Shown piece by piece: positions 1-12,279 of a stretch of DNA of 64,000 nucleotides. A model generated the notes under the pieces. The model saw only the letters and a list, made by a program, of their open reading frames with translations, had not been told where the DNA came from and ran no database searches. The stretch's first letter is position 1. Each line of letters starts with the position of its first letter. Made by a program: the position numbers and the translations under genes. The stretch is from Sanguinoderma infundibulare (taxonomy: Eukaryota; Basidiomycota; Agaricomycetes; Polyporales; Polyporaceae): positions 2,914,001 to 2,978,000 of the forward strand of contig JAVLRN010000003.1 in NCBI GenBank assembly GCA_032821775.1. The letters run 5' to 3'.

Positions 1-70
1 CGGAAGCGGCGAGAGTAATGGTTGTCGCGTCCCGATCGCGGTCGCGGTGGTAGAAGGGAGAGGCAGGCAT
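1..70 (-). CDS. 5' end of an unidentified gene cut by the left edge
   Basis: On the minus strand an ATG at 70-68 opens a frame that runs without a stop to the edge of the window (23 codons). The first residues are MPASPFYHRDRDRDATT, with an Arg-Asp repeat. A TATA-like element lies about 55 bases upstream, which is a plausible fungal promoter spacing and is the main reason for calling a gene start here. No family can be recognised from so short a piece. The alternative is an untranslated or chance open frame. Confidence 0.4.
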   Translation of the reverse strand, partial: MPASPFYHRDRDRDATTITLAAS

Positions 71-122
71 CGAGGATGTCGAAGTGCGGATGGTTCGAGG
101 ATACAAAGGGCTTGGACTGGGC

Positions 123-128
123 CTTATA
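123..128 (-). promoter_or_regulatory. TATA-like element for the left-edge gene
   Basis: TATAAG is read on the minus strand inside the palindrome CTTATAAG, about 53-58 bases upstream of the putative ATG at 70. Confidence 0.4.
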
Positions 129-130
129 AG

Positions 131-1121
131 GGATGGCGCAGGCGGGGATGCGCAGGCGGACGGAGAAGGCGCGAGGGTGGGAACCACGCGTCTGCGGCGG
201 GCTTGGACAGATCTCAGAAGGGGAGATATGTTTGGGAGGGACGGCGGGATTCGAATGAGCCGTATTTGAGCCATGGCGTATTAAGTAGATATCGGTGCCT
301 CGTTCGCTGACTCGGTGAGAATCAGCGGGATTTGGAGGCGCGAGATCTAGTTTAGATGTCAGCATACGAGAATCCGGAGAGTTTCAGACTCAACGGACCG
401 TTGCCTTTCCCGGCCGAATTATGCGCCTATTATGGGAGTTACAGTGTCGGCCGTCCGTGCTGTGAAAGCAGCTGGCATATGGAAGAAGGCACACTGGATC
501 GTCGGCAGAAGCAGGCTCACCTGTACCCAACACCCTCCTCGTGATCCCTGCCGACGGTCGACACCGATGGTCCTCGGTATCTTGGACCCAATGTGACACA
601 ATGTGCGCCTCCCTCTGCGATATCCCAATCACCCAGACTCCCGGGGGCCACTCGGCGGTTCTGTGTCTGGAGTGGCGTCTTGCTGGCGTTTGTTAGGCGT
701 CCGGATGTCTGGCAGTCGTGGACGATGTTGTCAGCGAATATGCGATTGGGCGCGCAACCCAACCGTAGCCGCAGTCACCGACTCACCCGCTCCGTGCCAC
801 CGTCCCGCACAGCCCGGGCTTGCCCTAAATCAGCCCCGATATGGCATCCGGCGCGGCCACCGTGATGTGGCCATCTTCGGCAGGACCGTCCCCGGGCCCC
901 GGCGACCAAGTCCGCCATTGTGCCCCGCGTCTCCCCGGCGCGCCTATGCCATCTCGGCGGGTCCGGCCCAGTTCGCCAGTGCGCCCTCGGCGGATTTGGA
1001 TCAAGCTCTCCAGACAAACGCGTCCGCCCTCGGCCCACACACAGCCAGCTGCTGCTCATCAAGGTCTGATTCCGATTGCTCGACGACTCGGAGAATGTGA
1101 TACAACGGAAACCAGCTACCA
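131..1121. other. Intergenic stretch, no supported gene
   Basis: Several overlapping open frames occur on both strands, but none shows a recognisable motif, and their mutual overlap is typical of GC-rich non-coding DNA. The right part is the 3' flank of the NDUFA13 gene. Confidence 0.5.
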
Positions 1122-1783
1122 TCAAATAACCACGATCGACTCCGCAGACCGATGGCGTGGGTTGTTGTAGACGCTTTTGCCAGCCTGTCACAGACGCATC
1201 GCAGGAAAAGACAGGACGGAGCGACCCCGGAGAACAGGCTATCAGCGAACACGGCCATGGTGTCATCGTCCCGTTCGAGACGTCACTGACCTCCCAGCCT
1301 GGCACATCTTTCATGATCTCCCTCTCTCGTTCCAGCGCTGCTTGCTGACGTCGGTACGCGTCACGGTCGCCCTCCGCGAGAAGGAGTGGGACGAGGTGAA
1401 TGCGCGACCAGACCTTCTCCCTTTGGAGCTCCCTGAGAAGCAATGTCGCATCAGCTCGGTACTCTCTTTGCAAAAGGCGCATGGCCAGGCCAGATTTGTC
1501 ACTGATAAGCCGTTCGGTCGCGCGGTCGGATCCAAGAGAAGGCCACGTTCCCCGTTGGGCGGGCCCCCAGCTGCCCACGTTTAACGTCCGCCTGACCTCT
1601 CCGCGCCCATGCATACGATTGAAAAGTTTCCACGTACCTCTTCTCAAGGTTCCCCTTTCCAAGGCGGTAGAAGCCATAGGCGCATACCGCCGTCACACCG
1701 CCGAGAATAACAAGGCCGCTCGGTCCGCGAAGCGGGAGGTTGCGCTTGTACTTGACTGGCTCAAACCCGCCCGGTGGGGGCAT
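1122..1783 (-). CDS. NDUFA13: NADH:ubiquinone oxidoreductase subunit NDUFA13 (GRIM-19/B16.6 type)
   Basis: Accessory subunit of mitochondrial complex I, in the inner membrane. Exons in order: 1638-1783, 1291-1432, 1122-1184; together 116 residues. The product starts MPPPGGFEPVKYKRN, the conserved N-terminus of the family. It continues with one hydrophobic membrane segment (about residues 20-40), the basic GKGNLEKRELQREKVWSR stretch, and the family signature EIMKDVPGWEAGKSVYN near the C-terminus. Splice phases agree at both junctions. The first intron (205 bases) is long for this region. The frame stays open a few codons upstream of the chosen ATG, and a CTAAC/TAG acceptor-like signal lies there, so a short upstream coding exon is possible. 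NDUFS8, another complex I subunit, is about 5 kb away on the same strand. Confidence 0.9.
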
Positions 1784-2414
1784 ATCTCTACATTGTACGC
1801 GGGTCACCCTCGGTGTTAGTCTTGGACAAATGGGTCGGACAATGGCTCACTGTCTGAACAGCGTGGACACTGAGAAACATGGGTTTTTGTCAGTATGTGA
1901 ACAAACGTGCATTCAAGTACACATATAGACTCACTGGCGAGGTTCCTGGGGTCGAGTCAGACGGACGCACAGACACGAGTAACGAGCCTTATGTAGACGA
2001 CAATGCAGCCAGAAAACAAGCACAGCCTAGGATAGACGGCGACGGCGAGCGCGTCGAGTTGGTTGGAGGCAAGCAGAGTCGTCCACACAGGCGCCGTGCA
2101 GGTACGCCAACCACGTGGCAGCAACAACGGAATTGAGATATCCTCCGTTGTGCGCTGCCCTGCTGCCGTTGGCTTAGGAGTAAACAAGGATGTTACAGCA
2201 CCGGTGCGTGTAATGAGGGCAGCTGCACGAGTATAATGGAAGTATATTCGGACAATGGGAGGCTAGCTGGGGACGAGACAAGGACGGCGACGAGCCGAGG
2301 CGGGTGTGCGTCTGGGTATGGGAAGTTGATACTGGACGCCAAAGAGATGACAGGTACATACGGGCGGACACGCTCCCAACGCAGCGCCCATCCGCGCCTT
2401 CTCTTGTCTCCACC
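1784..2414. other. Divergent intergenic region between NDUFA13 and the INO80F-domain gene
   Basis: These 631 bases should hold the promoters of both flanking genes. I see no clear TATA box, RNA gene or repeat. The short open frames inside show no family resemblance. Confidence 0.5.
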
Positions 2415-4238
2415 ATGATGCCTCGTCAGCCCTCCCCCGGTCCCCCCTACACCACCCCCTACCCCGCCCACAATCCGTCAATGTCCGCCAACTACGAGCG
2501 CAAACAGAAGCAGCGCAGCATCATGGGCATCACCGCTGGCGCGGAGGACGTCAAGTATCAGGCAAAGTATAAGGAGCTGAAAAAGAAGGTCAAGGAAATC
2601 GAGTCGGTGAGTAGGTCCAAATACTTCCCGTCATGCTGTCTCTCATCTGTGATCTTCCACATATCCTCTTGCAGGACAACGACCGGCTGTACTTCAAGCT
2701 CCTTCTCGCGAAAAAGAACATTCGTCGAATGAACCTTGAGCGAGCGTATGTCTTCACGATGCTGTGTCTGTCACCAACAATAGTTCCCTAACGCGTCTCC
2801 CGACCATCGTAGCATCCTCTACGAGCGGCTTGCCGCCGTACCTCCCACTCCCGGTCGACAAACCCAAGATTTGCCTGCGGAACATGATCCCATCTTCCAC
2901 TCCCAGGCTCCGACTCCGCCTGACCATGCTAAGAGGATAGATGCCAATGACCGCGAGCTGTCCGAGTACATTCGCAACCACCCGACAGCTCGAATCATCA
3001 CCGGACCCGAGGGAAGAGTCATTGCGATTGAAGATACGCCAGCTACTGTGGATGCGCGCGGCATGGCCGTTCCCTCGGGCCCTCCGCCGCCCCATGGCAT
3101 ATCTCTCGTTCATGGTTTTCGTCATGACTCGGGTCCTGGACACGACCCTGCGCGACCATTGCCGCCACCGCCTCCTATGATTCCGCTCCTACAACATTCG
3201 CAGGATCCGACCCCAGAACTTTCTGTGACAAATGACCACCATGTGAATCAATACACGTATCCGCAGTCTCGCCCTCCGCCGCCGCCAAACTCTCATTCGC
3301 ACAGCAACTCTTCTCATCACTCTCGCTCGTCCTCGGCTCGTCCCGATCTCGATCCTGCCTCAGGAGGAAACCCCCGCATAGACGCACCCGGCGGCCCGTA
3401 CTCTGCCCATACTCGCAGCCCGAATATGCCAGCAGAACCTCATCCAGAACACAGAAGTCGCCGCCATGACGCACACGAGCATCCGCATGGCCACCCGCAC
3501 CCGCATGTCCAGATTCCGGACCAAAACATCCCTTCATCGCCGCCCATGCTTTCGCCGACCGCCCACCACCGAGGTTCTAGTCGCATTCACAACCACCAGC
3601 GCATTGGACCGGGCGCCAACATCCATCGCGAAAGGGACCCCGAACGGGAATGGGAGATCCAGCAGCAACTCGAATACGATCGACAACTCGAACGCGAGCG
3701 CGAGGCACAGCGTGCGGTAGAACTCCGCCACCGCCTCGCGTTAGAAGAGCAGGAAGAAGAGGCGCTGTGGGCGGAGGAGGAGGCGCGTGCGCGCGCCCTC
3801 TCTCGCTCTGGTTCTCCCGGTCCCACCGTCCGGGCAGGCGGAAGCAGGGACGCGTCTATCCCAGCGTCGGGCCAAGCGTACGATCACGATCGCAGGGCTC
3901 ACGCCTCGCATGTGTCGAACCTGCTCGGGATCGAACGCGACCCGGGCTTCAAGGACGACGAACGTAATCTCCCTCGCGATAGGCTCCCGACAGCCGAACT
4001 CTCCCAGAGTTCTTTGCTCGAGTCACGGAAGCGGTCTCGAGATGAGATGGAGGTTGACGACCGCTACGACTCGGAAGGCCGGCCTGCCAACGAAGGTGGT
4101 CCGCCTTCCCGCGGGTCACTGAACCTTGGCGGCAATAGGGGCGGGAAGCGTTCTCATTCTGAAGATGACGGCGATGCCGGGCACCCTGGACCTGGGAAAG
4201 GAGATAGTTTGTCCGATGAGAGGATGGAAGACGAGTAG
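2415..4238 (+). CDS. INO80F-domain (TFPT-like) chromatin-remodelling protein
   Basis: Probably a subunit of the nuclear INO80 remodelling complex. Exons 2415-2606, 2675-2745 and 2813-4238 encode 562 residues. Residues about 45-95 form the basic coiled-coil block: YQAKYKELKKKVKEIE, then DNDRLYFKLLLAKKNIRR, then NLERAILYERL. This matches the fungal INO80F domain (vertebrate TFPT); the block is split by two introns whose phases agree. The remaining 460 residues are low complexity: Pro/His/Ser-rich, a charged Arg/Glu helix (roughly residues 340-395), and an acidic C-terminus. Such tails are usually disordered. The ATG at 2415 is followed at once by a second Met codon. Only the N-terminal domain supports the function; the tail gives none. 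Confidence 0.75.
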
Positions 4239-4807
4239 GGCCGCGTACCGAAAAAGGTATTCACACCGCTTCCAAATTTTGGTACGGCATGTTTTTTGAC
4301 GGGTTGCCAATGTCGGATTGTCTACTGTAGGCTCATGCTGATGCCCGCTACGGGTCTTGTGAAAAGTTACACGTCACATCTTGGTCCCTCTGTCTGTTTG
4401 TCATCCTTGTGCTCCACCGTACTGTATGTATCGCCTCTCGATGCGCCGTCCCGTCGATTGGCAGCTCGCTGTATGTGTCCAACTTGCCGAATATCATTTA
4501 TACCCTAATATGCAGAGCACATGTCGCGTGTCGGGTCGGTGTGTTTCCATTTTGATTATCACGCAGCTCATCGCGGCTAAGTGGTGCAGAACATGCGACG
4601 AGCAGAAACTAGGATTGCGAAAGTCGACACACGGGCGGCGCGGAAATACATATCGGGATGCGAACAGGGGACAATTGCAGCGGTTCTGAGTCATTCGCTG
4701 GCACCTCGACCGCACGCAGCCGCAAGGGCCTGGACGTCTACGTGTCGGGCATATGATAAACCACCGCAGAACACTCGCACCGCCGGCAGAAGAGAACCGC
4801 GTTCCTG
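4239..4807. other. Intergenic stretch
   Basis: Likely the 3' untranslated region of the INO80F-domain gene and the downstream flank of a doubtful minus-strand ORF. No motif, repeat or RNA gene is seen. Confidence 0.4.
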
Positions 4808-5857
4808 TTACGGGCCGCGATAAGTCGTGTCTGGCCACCACACCGCTCGCGAAGTCGACTCGCTGTCGGAGACTGGAGCGACGGTGCGAGCGTGAACGTT
4901 CGTGTGCTGCGGCGCTCCCACTGACGGAGATGAGTCTTCGCCTGACGGCGGCGAGTCGGCGTCCCCGTCTCCGGGCCACCAGGCGGTCGAGCGTTCCGCA
5001 GAGACCAGGAATCCGTGGACGAGCCCGAGTCCGAGCCCGAGTCCGAGTCCGAGTCCGAGTCGAGCTTCGCCCTCCGTCCTCGCGTCCGCGTCCGCTGCGG
5101 CCAAGCGGGAGCGTGCGGCCTGCGCCTGCCAATACAACTCAAAACTGCGGCCATCCTCGAGGTCGCAGACGCGCTCGAACCGACAGTGAGCAGGTCCGAG
5201 GGCAGCCTCACTGCGCTCCATCGCTTCCATGATCGCGTCGTCCTCGCTGTGATCTTGGGCCGCAGGCCGGTTCGCCAGTAGTACTCGTGTCGTCGTCGGC
5301 CTGTCGATGGCCAACGGTCTCCGGCCACGCCAGGCCGTGGCCACCGAGGCCGTGACCTGCGTGTGCCGTCGCAGGTCCGTCGCCGGCGACGAAGGCGGCA
5401 ATGATGCGAACGTGCTGGTAGAGACGTGTGGCGCATGCGGAGGATCACCTGCCGGGGACGGTGGCTGGAGATTGCGCAGGTGGCGGGATCTAATCGCTGC
5501 AGCGCCGTTGGACGAGTCGCGGTTGGGCATAGCGTCGCTGGCACCGCCACGCTGTTTGTCCGTCCGACGCCTCGACTTCCGGAGTCTTGGACCAGAGGAT
5601 TTGCCCTGTCGCCACTCGGAGGAGGAGGTCGGCCCTGGCTGCAAATCCAGGCAGCCTTCGGAGCGCTGGCCTTTGTGGCTGACGCCACGTCGGGTTAGAG
5701 ATGCGGGCGGTGCATCCGTAGCCATGGCTAACCTAACATATCGCGTTTGCTGAGCCATCAGTAAGCTGGGCGGGAGGCGGACGTGGTGCTTACGAGGGGC
5801 CCGAAATAGCGGTCTGTATTCCTCCCTGGTCTCCTGGATTAACGATGGCCCCGACAT
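4808..5857 (-). CDS. Doubtful hypothetical protein with a Leu-Gly dipeptide run
   Basis: A single-exon 349-codon frame on the minus strand. Its middle part (EDDAIMEAMERSEAALG, then CRFERVCDLEDGRSFELYW) reads like a real protein sequence. Downstream a 42-base hexamer repeat is read as (Leu-Gly)n. Two other minus frames stay open over much of the same DNA; one reads the repeat as Ser-Asp. So openness alone is weak evidence here. No family is recognised. It could be a lineage-specific gene, possibly spliced so that the repeat is read in another frame, or non-coding GC-rich DNA. Confidence 0.3.
   Translation of the reverse strand: MSGPSLIQETREEYRPLFRAPRKHHVRLPPSLLMAQQTRYVRLAMATDAPPASLTRRGVSHKGQRSEGCLDLQPGPTSSSEWRQGKSSGPRLRKSRRRTDKQRGGASDAMPNRDSSNGAAAIRSRHLRNLQPPSPAGDPPHAPHVSTSTFASLPPSSPATDLRRHTQVTASVATAWRGRRPLAIDRPTTTRVLLANRPAAQDHSEDDAIMEAMERSEAALGPAHCRFERVCDLEDGRSFELYWQAQAARSRLAAADADARTEGEARLGLGLGLGLGLGLVHGFLVSAERSTAWWPGDGDADSPPSGEDSSPSVGAPQHTNVHARTVAPVSDSESTSRAVWWPDTTYRGP
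5021..5062. repeat. Hexanucleotide tandem repeat (GAGYCC)7
   Basis: Seven tandem six-base units, GAGCCC or GAGTCC, with the last unit ending in G. The length is a multiple of three, so copy-number change would not shift a reading frame. It lies within the doubtful ORF above. Confidence 0.85.
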
Positions 5858-7034
5858 TCATGCTGACGGTTCGATGGACGGCCCCAAGTCCGCTGCCGAG
5901 CGAGTGTCAGGCCGCCGTTATGATTCCGACAGAGCACCAGACATACCCTCGCATTCAGCCCCCCCGGCCCACCTCTGCCCGGTGGGACGCCCCACACACA
6001 TGGGACGCCCTGCCCGGGTGCTCAGGGCGAACTCAATCTGTTCTATCGAGGCGGGGCAACTTCGCAGGAGTCGCGCACATGGGGAGATCATTCGCGATTT
6101 GGCTCCCAGGGTGGATAGGGGTTGAAGAAACCTGTCACGTCGCCTGGAACTCTGTTGCGGCCCGCGCTACGAGGTCCCGACGAGCTGTTCATAGTCCACA
6201 GATAAGGCCCGGATGAGGCAAGCGCGGATGGTCGCATGCGGTACCTTCAAAGCACTCGTTGGAGCCTAGTGCGCATCCGAGGGCGCGAACACTGTGGCCA
6301 TTTGGCCGAATCCGGATTACAACACGATATCTAGCGGCCAAAGCATCCGTCATCAGCTGCTAGTATGTGGCAGGGCCGAGAGGGGAACATACCTGTTCCT
6401 CGCCCCACCCGCGGATCATGGGTACGCGCGCTCCGCCCGACTACAGGGCGCGCCGAAACATGTTTGGTAGCACGTTCCACGACGGCGGGCTCGTCGACGA
6501 ACGCCTTGCGTCATAGCCAATCATGAGTTCATCCGTCGGTCATCAATCCAACTAGAACCGCCCGTTCATCGAACTGTGGGGCTGCGTGTAGGCGGGGGTG
6601 CCGAACGAAGCCTAGAGTGTGGACGGAGGAACCTGAATATGGCCATCAAGTGTCTCGGGGCCAATCCCACGCGATATGGGAGATTTGCGCGGCCACACGG
6701 GATCTACTCCGTTGGGCCCACGTTGCTATCCTCCGCAACTCAATAAGGTTCCAACGTCGCTGAGACGGACTCCGAAAAATCTGTAGCAGTTTGTGACGCG
6801 GAAACGAAAACGAAAACACAAAGCATTGGCGACTTTAGGCATCTGTCTGCAGCTGGTAGCGCGCGGCTTCTGCCGCGAGGGTTGCAAACCAAGAACTTTC
6901 AGTCAGAAGAAGGGCGTAGGGTCGACTTGCAGGAACCAACTACATTATTAGGTGGACGAGAGAGCACATCACATCGGCTTTGTGGCGGCACGATGTCTTG
7001 TCCCTACCAACTGGCGATTCCCATACAGATTCTA
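5858..7034. other. Intergenic stretch, no supported gene
   Basis: About 1.2 kb with only short, unconvincing open frames. A GAAAAC-rich patch lies near 6800-6820. The right end is the 3' flank of NDUFS8. No tRNA, repeat or mobile element is seen. Confidence 0.45.
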
Positions 7035-8102
<1,068 letters not shown>

Positions 8103-8331
8103 GGAGGTGGTCGGCGACGACGCGGTAGACGGCAGGAGACCACTGTGCGACGTTGGGGCGGATGGAGAGCCAAACGGTGAGCCAACGTCGGGGACACCTC
8201 AACGCCATCCCGCGCTGCCCGGCTTTTGCCGACTTCCCTCCAGCCAATCAGAAGGCGAGTATCTGATATTTCGCTGTAGGGGAACGCGCCTTCGGCCTGT
8301 GCTGCGACTTTGTCTGTGCTCACCATCTCCT

Positions 8332-8884
8332 ATGTCTTCCTCAAAAACAAAGTCCAAGGCTACCCAGCCCAAACCTTCTGCACAGGGTCCGCTCACATTC
8401 ATGCCCACATATCCAACCCGTCTGATCTGATCCCCCATCGTGGCTAGCCAGAGATTCAGCAGCAATACAACCGCTACCAAAATGACCTGCAGACCCTAGC
8501 CAGCAAGATTGGAGAGCTGGAACAAGAGGCGGAGGAACACAAGTGCGTCCCACATTGATTATTGCCGTTTCACTCGGATGCTCAAACCCTTTTGCAGTCT
8601 CGTGCTCTCGACCCTAGATGAAGCTCTCGCTAAGGAACCCGACCGGAAGTGCTTCCGTCTGGTCGGCGGTGTTCTGGTAGAACGCACTGTCAAGGATGTA
8701 GTTCCCGCCCTGAAGACGAATCGCGATGGGGTCAGTAACCTCTACCTGTCAGCTTTCGCAATCTCATCACTCTCTGCAGATCCAGAAGGTGATTGCCAGC
8801 CTCGCGGAGCAATACAAGGGCAAGGACGAAGATTTTGAGAACTTCAAGCGCGAATACAACATCCGCCCTGCTTCCGCGGGTTGA
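8332..8884 (+). CDS. PFDN2: Prefoldin subunit 2 (beta-type)
   Basis: Subunit of the cytosolic prefoldin hexamer that passes nascent actin and tubulin to the CCT chaperonin. Exons 8332-8386, 8452-8542, 8598-8730, 8780-8884; 127 residues. After a short polar leader the first helix reads EIQQQYNRYQNDLQTLASKI. The conserved hairpin core follows (CFRLVGGVLVERTVKDVVP), then the second coiled-coil helix (IQKVIASLAEQYKGKDEDF) and the tail EYNIRPASAG. Length and helix-hairpin-helix order fit beta-type prefoldins, and three introns keep phase. It shares a 229-base divergent promoter with NDUFS8. Confidence 0.93.
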
Positions 8885-9934
8885 TAGGCCGGATTCTCTG
8901 GTTTGGGAGAAGCGTAGGTTGACAGTAAGGTGAGTTGGACAACACTAGGTTGTGTGACAACTAAGCCCTCTTCCCGCCCTGATCGCGCCCATCTCCCCAC
9001 AGATCATGTACCTATCTGCAATGTATACTTAGCCTTCCTACTCTTGTGCGTTGCGCATTCTCAGGACTGGCGGATCGTTGCAATCCAGTCGCCTGTATTA
9101 CAACAGCACTCAACGTACTCGACATGGAGACACTTCACACATCGACATTTGATTTGACTTCCGTCCAGTGGTTGGCAGCGTTCGCACAAGCTGTCGCGTA
9201 TGTTTTGCCAGTAGGTAAATAGGTAAATAATGCTGCCTGCCCGTGGGTGCTTCCAGTTCAACTACGAGTACGGGGATCAGACTCACAGTGGCTGCATTCA
9301 TTTTGGACACTCATTGCTATTGCGCTTATATCTAAGCACCGGATATTTCAAGTACGCTCGTCGCGACCATCAAACAAACCTCAAAGCTGCCGCAATCCAA
9401 AATAGGGAGATACGAACTAACCTTGCAAGAGACACATCTGTCGACCTCTGTCCTGGATGTGCCTACCTGCAATATTAGCGTAGGCTTTATACCTACGTTT
9501 TTCCCTTGGTGGATGTCGCCAATTTTGCTCGGTGCCTGAGCTGGTGCCCCTGATCAGAGGAGTTGGAGCCTTAGCGGAGCATCGCTAACTACGCGGGACT
9601 CCTGGATACCTGTGCGGCGTTATGGACACTTGTGTGTCCTTCGCTGTCGACCATGAAGGCCCTAGTCCCCTCTTGATCCTCTTCGTCCACTCCAAGCCCG
9701 CTCCTGGACGGCCGGGCCGCAGGGAGTGTGCGTCTGTCGGAGGCTGATGGCAGATGGTCTCAGAACGCACAACGGGACCTGGCAACCGGCGCCTACACGC
9801 CTTTCGTCCGGTTCTCGTCCTTCGTTTTCGAGCGGTCTGCTCAGCACTCAGCTTTCCTCTGGTGGACTTCACTCCTTCGTCCTCCCGTCGTAAATCTACC
9901 AAGTCTTCGTGAACGCAAATCGTTTGTTCTCATT
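8885..9934. other. Intergenic stretch before the CAP-protein gene
   Basis: About 1 kb. A cysteine-rich minus-strand frame around 9061-9261 (CERCQ...CRCVKC...ECCC) is short and matches no zinc-finger family I know, so it is not called. The right end is the promoter and leader of the secreted CAP protein. Confidence 0.4.
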
Positions 9935-10993
9935 ATGAAGCTTGTTTTCGGTTCCTTCTTCTTGATGTTCGCGGTCGCTGCCGCCGCTGCTCCCGCTGGG
10001 TTACTCAATGGTGCGTCTTCTAGCGAACACTTCGGCATGGATGACATCTCATATCGTTCACCATAGACCCCAGTGCCACTACGCCGGAACAGTCAGCTTC
10101 CTCGAACTCTGGGGCGGAAAGCTCCACCGCTGTGTCCGTACTACCTTCTCCAGATCCCACTTCGACATCAGATCCGTCTGCTACGAATACCTCTCTTCCT
10201 GGCCCCACATCCTCCGACGTTAGCCCCACGTCAACCGACTCCAGCGTGTCCACTCCTGCCACCAGCGTCGAAGTTTCGTCTACCGAGACGCAACCGTCCT
10301 CCACTGATGCTGCGCCCACGGCTATTTCAACTCATGATTCACCCACGCCCTCTTCTGATGCGCCGACAACCACCCCTGAACAGCCCTCTACCACATCCTC
10401 TGATGTCTCTCCAACTTCGGACGTACCCCCACCCACTCAAACCTCGACCTCAACCCCGAGTTCTAGCGCTGCCGCTCCGCAGCCGACGACTGCGCCGCCC
10501 CCCGTAGACCAGCAAACTTACTTGGACCAGCATAACCTGTGGCGTCGCACGGTCGGCGCAGGGGACCTCCAGTGGTCGCCCGACCTGGCTGCAAAGGCCC
10601 AGAGCTATGCGGAGGGGTGCCAATTGAAGCATTCCGACGGTGCCCTGGGCCCGGTCGGCGAGAGCCTTGCCGCCGCGACGGGATCTTTCAACGCGAAAGA
10701 TGCCGTCGACTTGTTCGTCCAGGACATGAGTGCGTCGCCGCGTCAGTGCAATGTTCGCGGTTGATGCTGACGAACACCCTTTTCAACCAGACGACTTCAG
10801 CCCTGTCAGGCTCAACCTGAACCACTTCACCCAGGTCATCTGGCGCTCCACGACGCAGTTGGGTTGCGGTGTTGCTATCTGCCCCAGCATGTTCCCCGGC
10901 GGCGGCGACGCCACATACCATGTCTGCTTGTACGATCCCGTCGGCAACGTGGTCGGAGAGGAAAAGTTGGTCCATATTATTATGGCGATTTGA
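9935..10993 (+). CDS. Secreted CAP/SCP (PR-1-like) protein with Ser/Thr-rich linker
   Basis: Exons 9935-10010, 10067-10729, 10791-10993; 313 residues. Residues 1-19 form a signal peptide (MKLVFGSFFLMFAVAAAAA). About residues 25-160 are a Ser/Thr/Pro-rich, probably O-glycosylated linker. The CAP domain follows: HNLWRRTVGAGDLQWSPDLA, then CQLKHSDG, GESLAA and the signature HFTQVIWRSTTQLGCGVA. The conserved His, Glu and His of the CAP cavity are visible. The product is expected to be extracellular or wall-associated; fungal PR-1-like proteins often bind sterols, but that is family knowledge. The C-terminal EKLVHIIMAI replaces the usual ending, so a further splice there cannot be excluded. Confidence 0.85.
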
Positions 10994-12279
10994 AAAATCA
11001 CTCACCTCCCGCTCAGGCAGAACCTCCCTTGACATATCGGCCGAGATACGCCCCTCCACCATCCTCCGACGCATTCGCTCCAAGTGAAACCTCTATCATT
11101 CCCGGGTCGGGCACCCATTAACTTGGTTTATTTATCGCCTCTGCCCCGGGTCTGGGAGAGGCGTTGCTTTTGATCATGCCGTGTGGCCTGGGCTTGAAGC
11201 ATACACTGGCACGCCGTAGTCGTGCTTGCTTATTCACATCTCCGTCTCTCTGATATCTATTGCTCGTCAGTCAGCTATCAGCTATCCTGCTTCGGGTCTA
11301 GATGTGCCGTCGCTGTTGCTACAGTAAGCCTGTATCGTGTTTACCCGGGTTATCAAATCGCTTGTTCTTGTTTGCGCCTTTAAACAAAGTCCTAAGGAGA
11401 CCCATCGGCCGTTCGGCCTATTCGGTCCTACGCTGAGACCTACATGAGGCCGAGGAGGACGGACATATGGCGATGCGCAAAGGTTGTGCGTGAATATTGC
11501 ACAAAACACCAACTGCGCACCGTCAAACCGCAAGACCGCCCTCGCGAAACACGGAACCGAGATCTGGCGGCGAATCTGCTCTGGCCTCAGCGTCAGCGCA
11601 GATTCGTGGAGATTAATCGAGGCACTCCGGCCCCGATCACCCCACTTTCATTGTCTCGTAACGTCATCCGGGGGGGATTTGCAACCCTCCTCGGGCCTGC
11701 GAAGGGATGCCACGGTTTTTTTGCTGCTCTCCGACTCGGACTGCTAATGGCTCGGACTGCTACTGATGTCTGATAGTAAAACCACCGCGCTACGCCGAGA
11801 ATACCGATTCAATTCAACACAACTTTACCTGCATAGCGCTCCGATACGGCCAGGAGTCGTTCAACCGCCAGCCCTCGGCGATCACATGTTGGGACTGACA
11901 CGGAGCACCGGGAGTTTCATGAATTTCGAGCGACCCAGAATAGCCACGGATGCTGCACAGCGCTACCCGGAACTTCTGGTCTGGTCCGCGGCGTGCATCG
12001 AGGCTTCATGTTAAGTTCGGGGAGGGCCTCGTGTTCTGCTAGACCCAGTCCGGCACGGTCGAAACAAACCAGGGCCCGGGTCAACGACTGGCGCATGGCG
12101 CAACGTGCGTGGGCAGTGTGTACTAGGTTTGGTGTTACATACGGGGCTTGGCTGAGTGCCGAGGTTCACGGAGATTTTAGCTCGATTGATCCCAGTGGAC
12201 GATCGGTTACAGTTGGCATTCGAACGGCAGCGGGAAGAGGACATGTTCCGTCACGAGGCGCGATGTACTAAGTACGGTT
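10994..12279. other. Intergenic stretch, no supported gene
   Basis: About 1.3 kb between the CAP gene and the 3' end of the minus-strand SET gene. Short frames on both strands show no motif or plausible splice structure. No repeat or RNA gene is seen. Confidence 0.45.

Noticed and set aside
9061..9261. Cysteine-rich minus-strand peptide as a zinc-finger gene
   Set aside because: Spacing of the cysteines fits no known finger, and there are no splice or start signals to support a gene.
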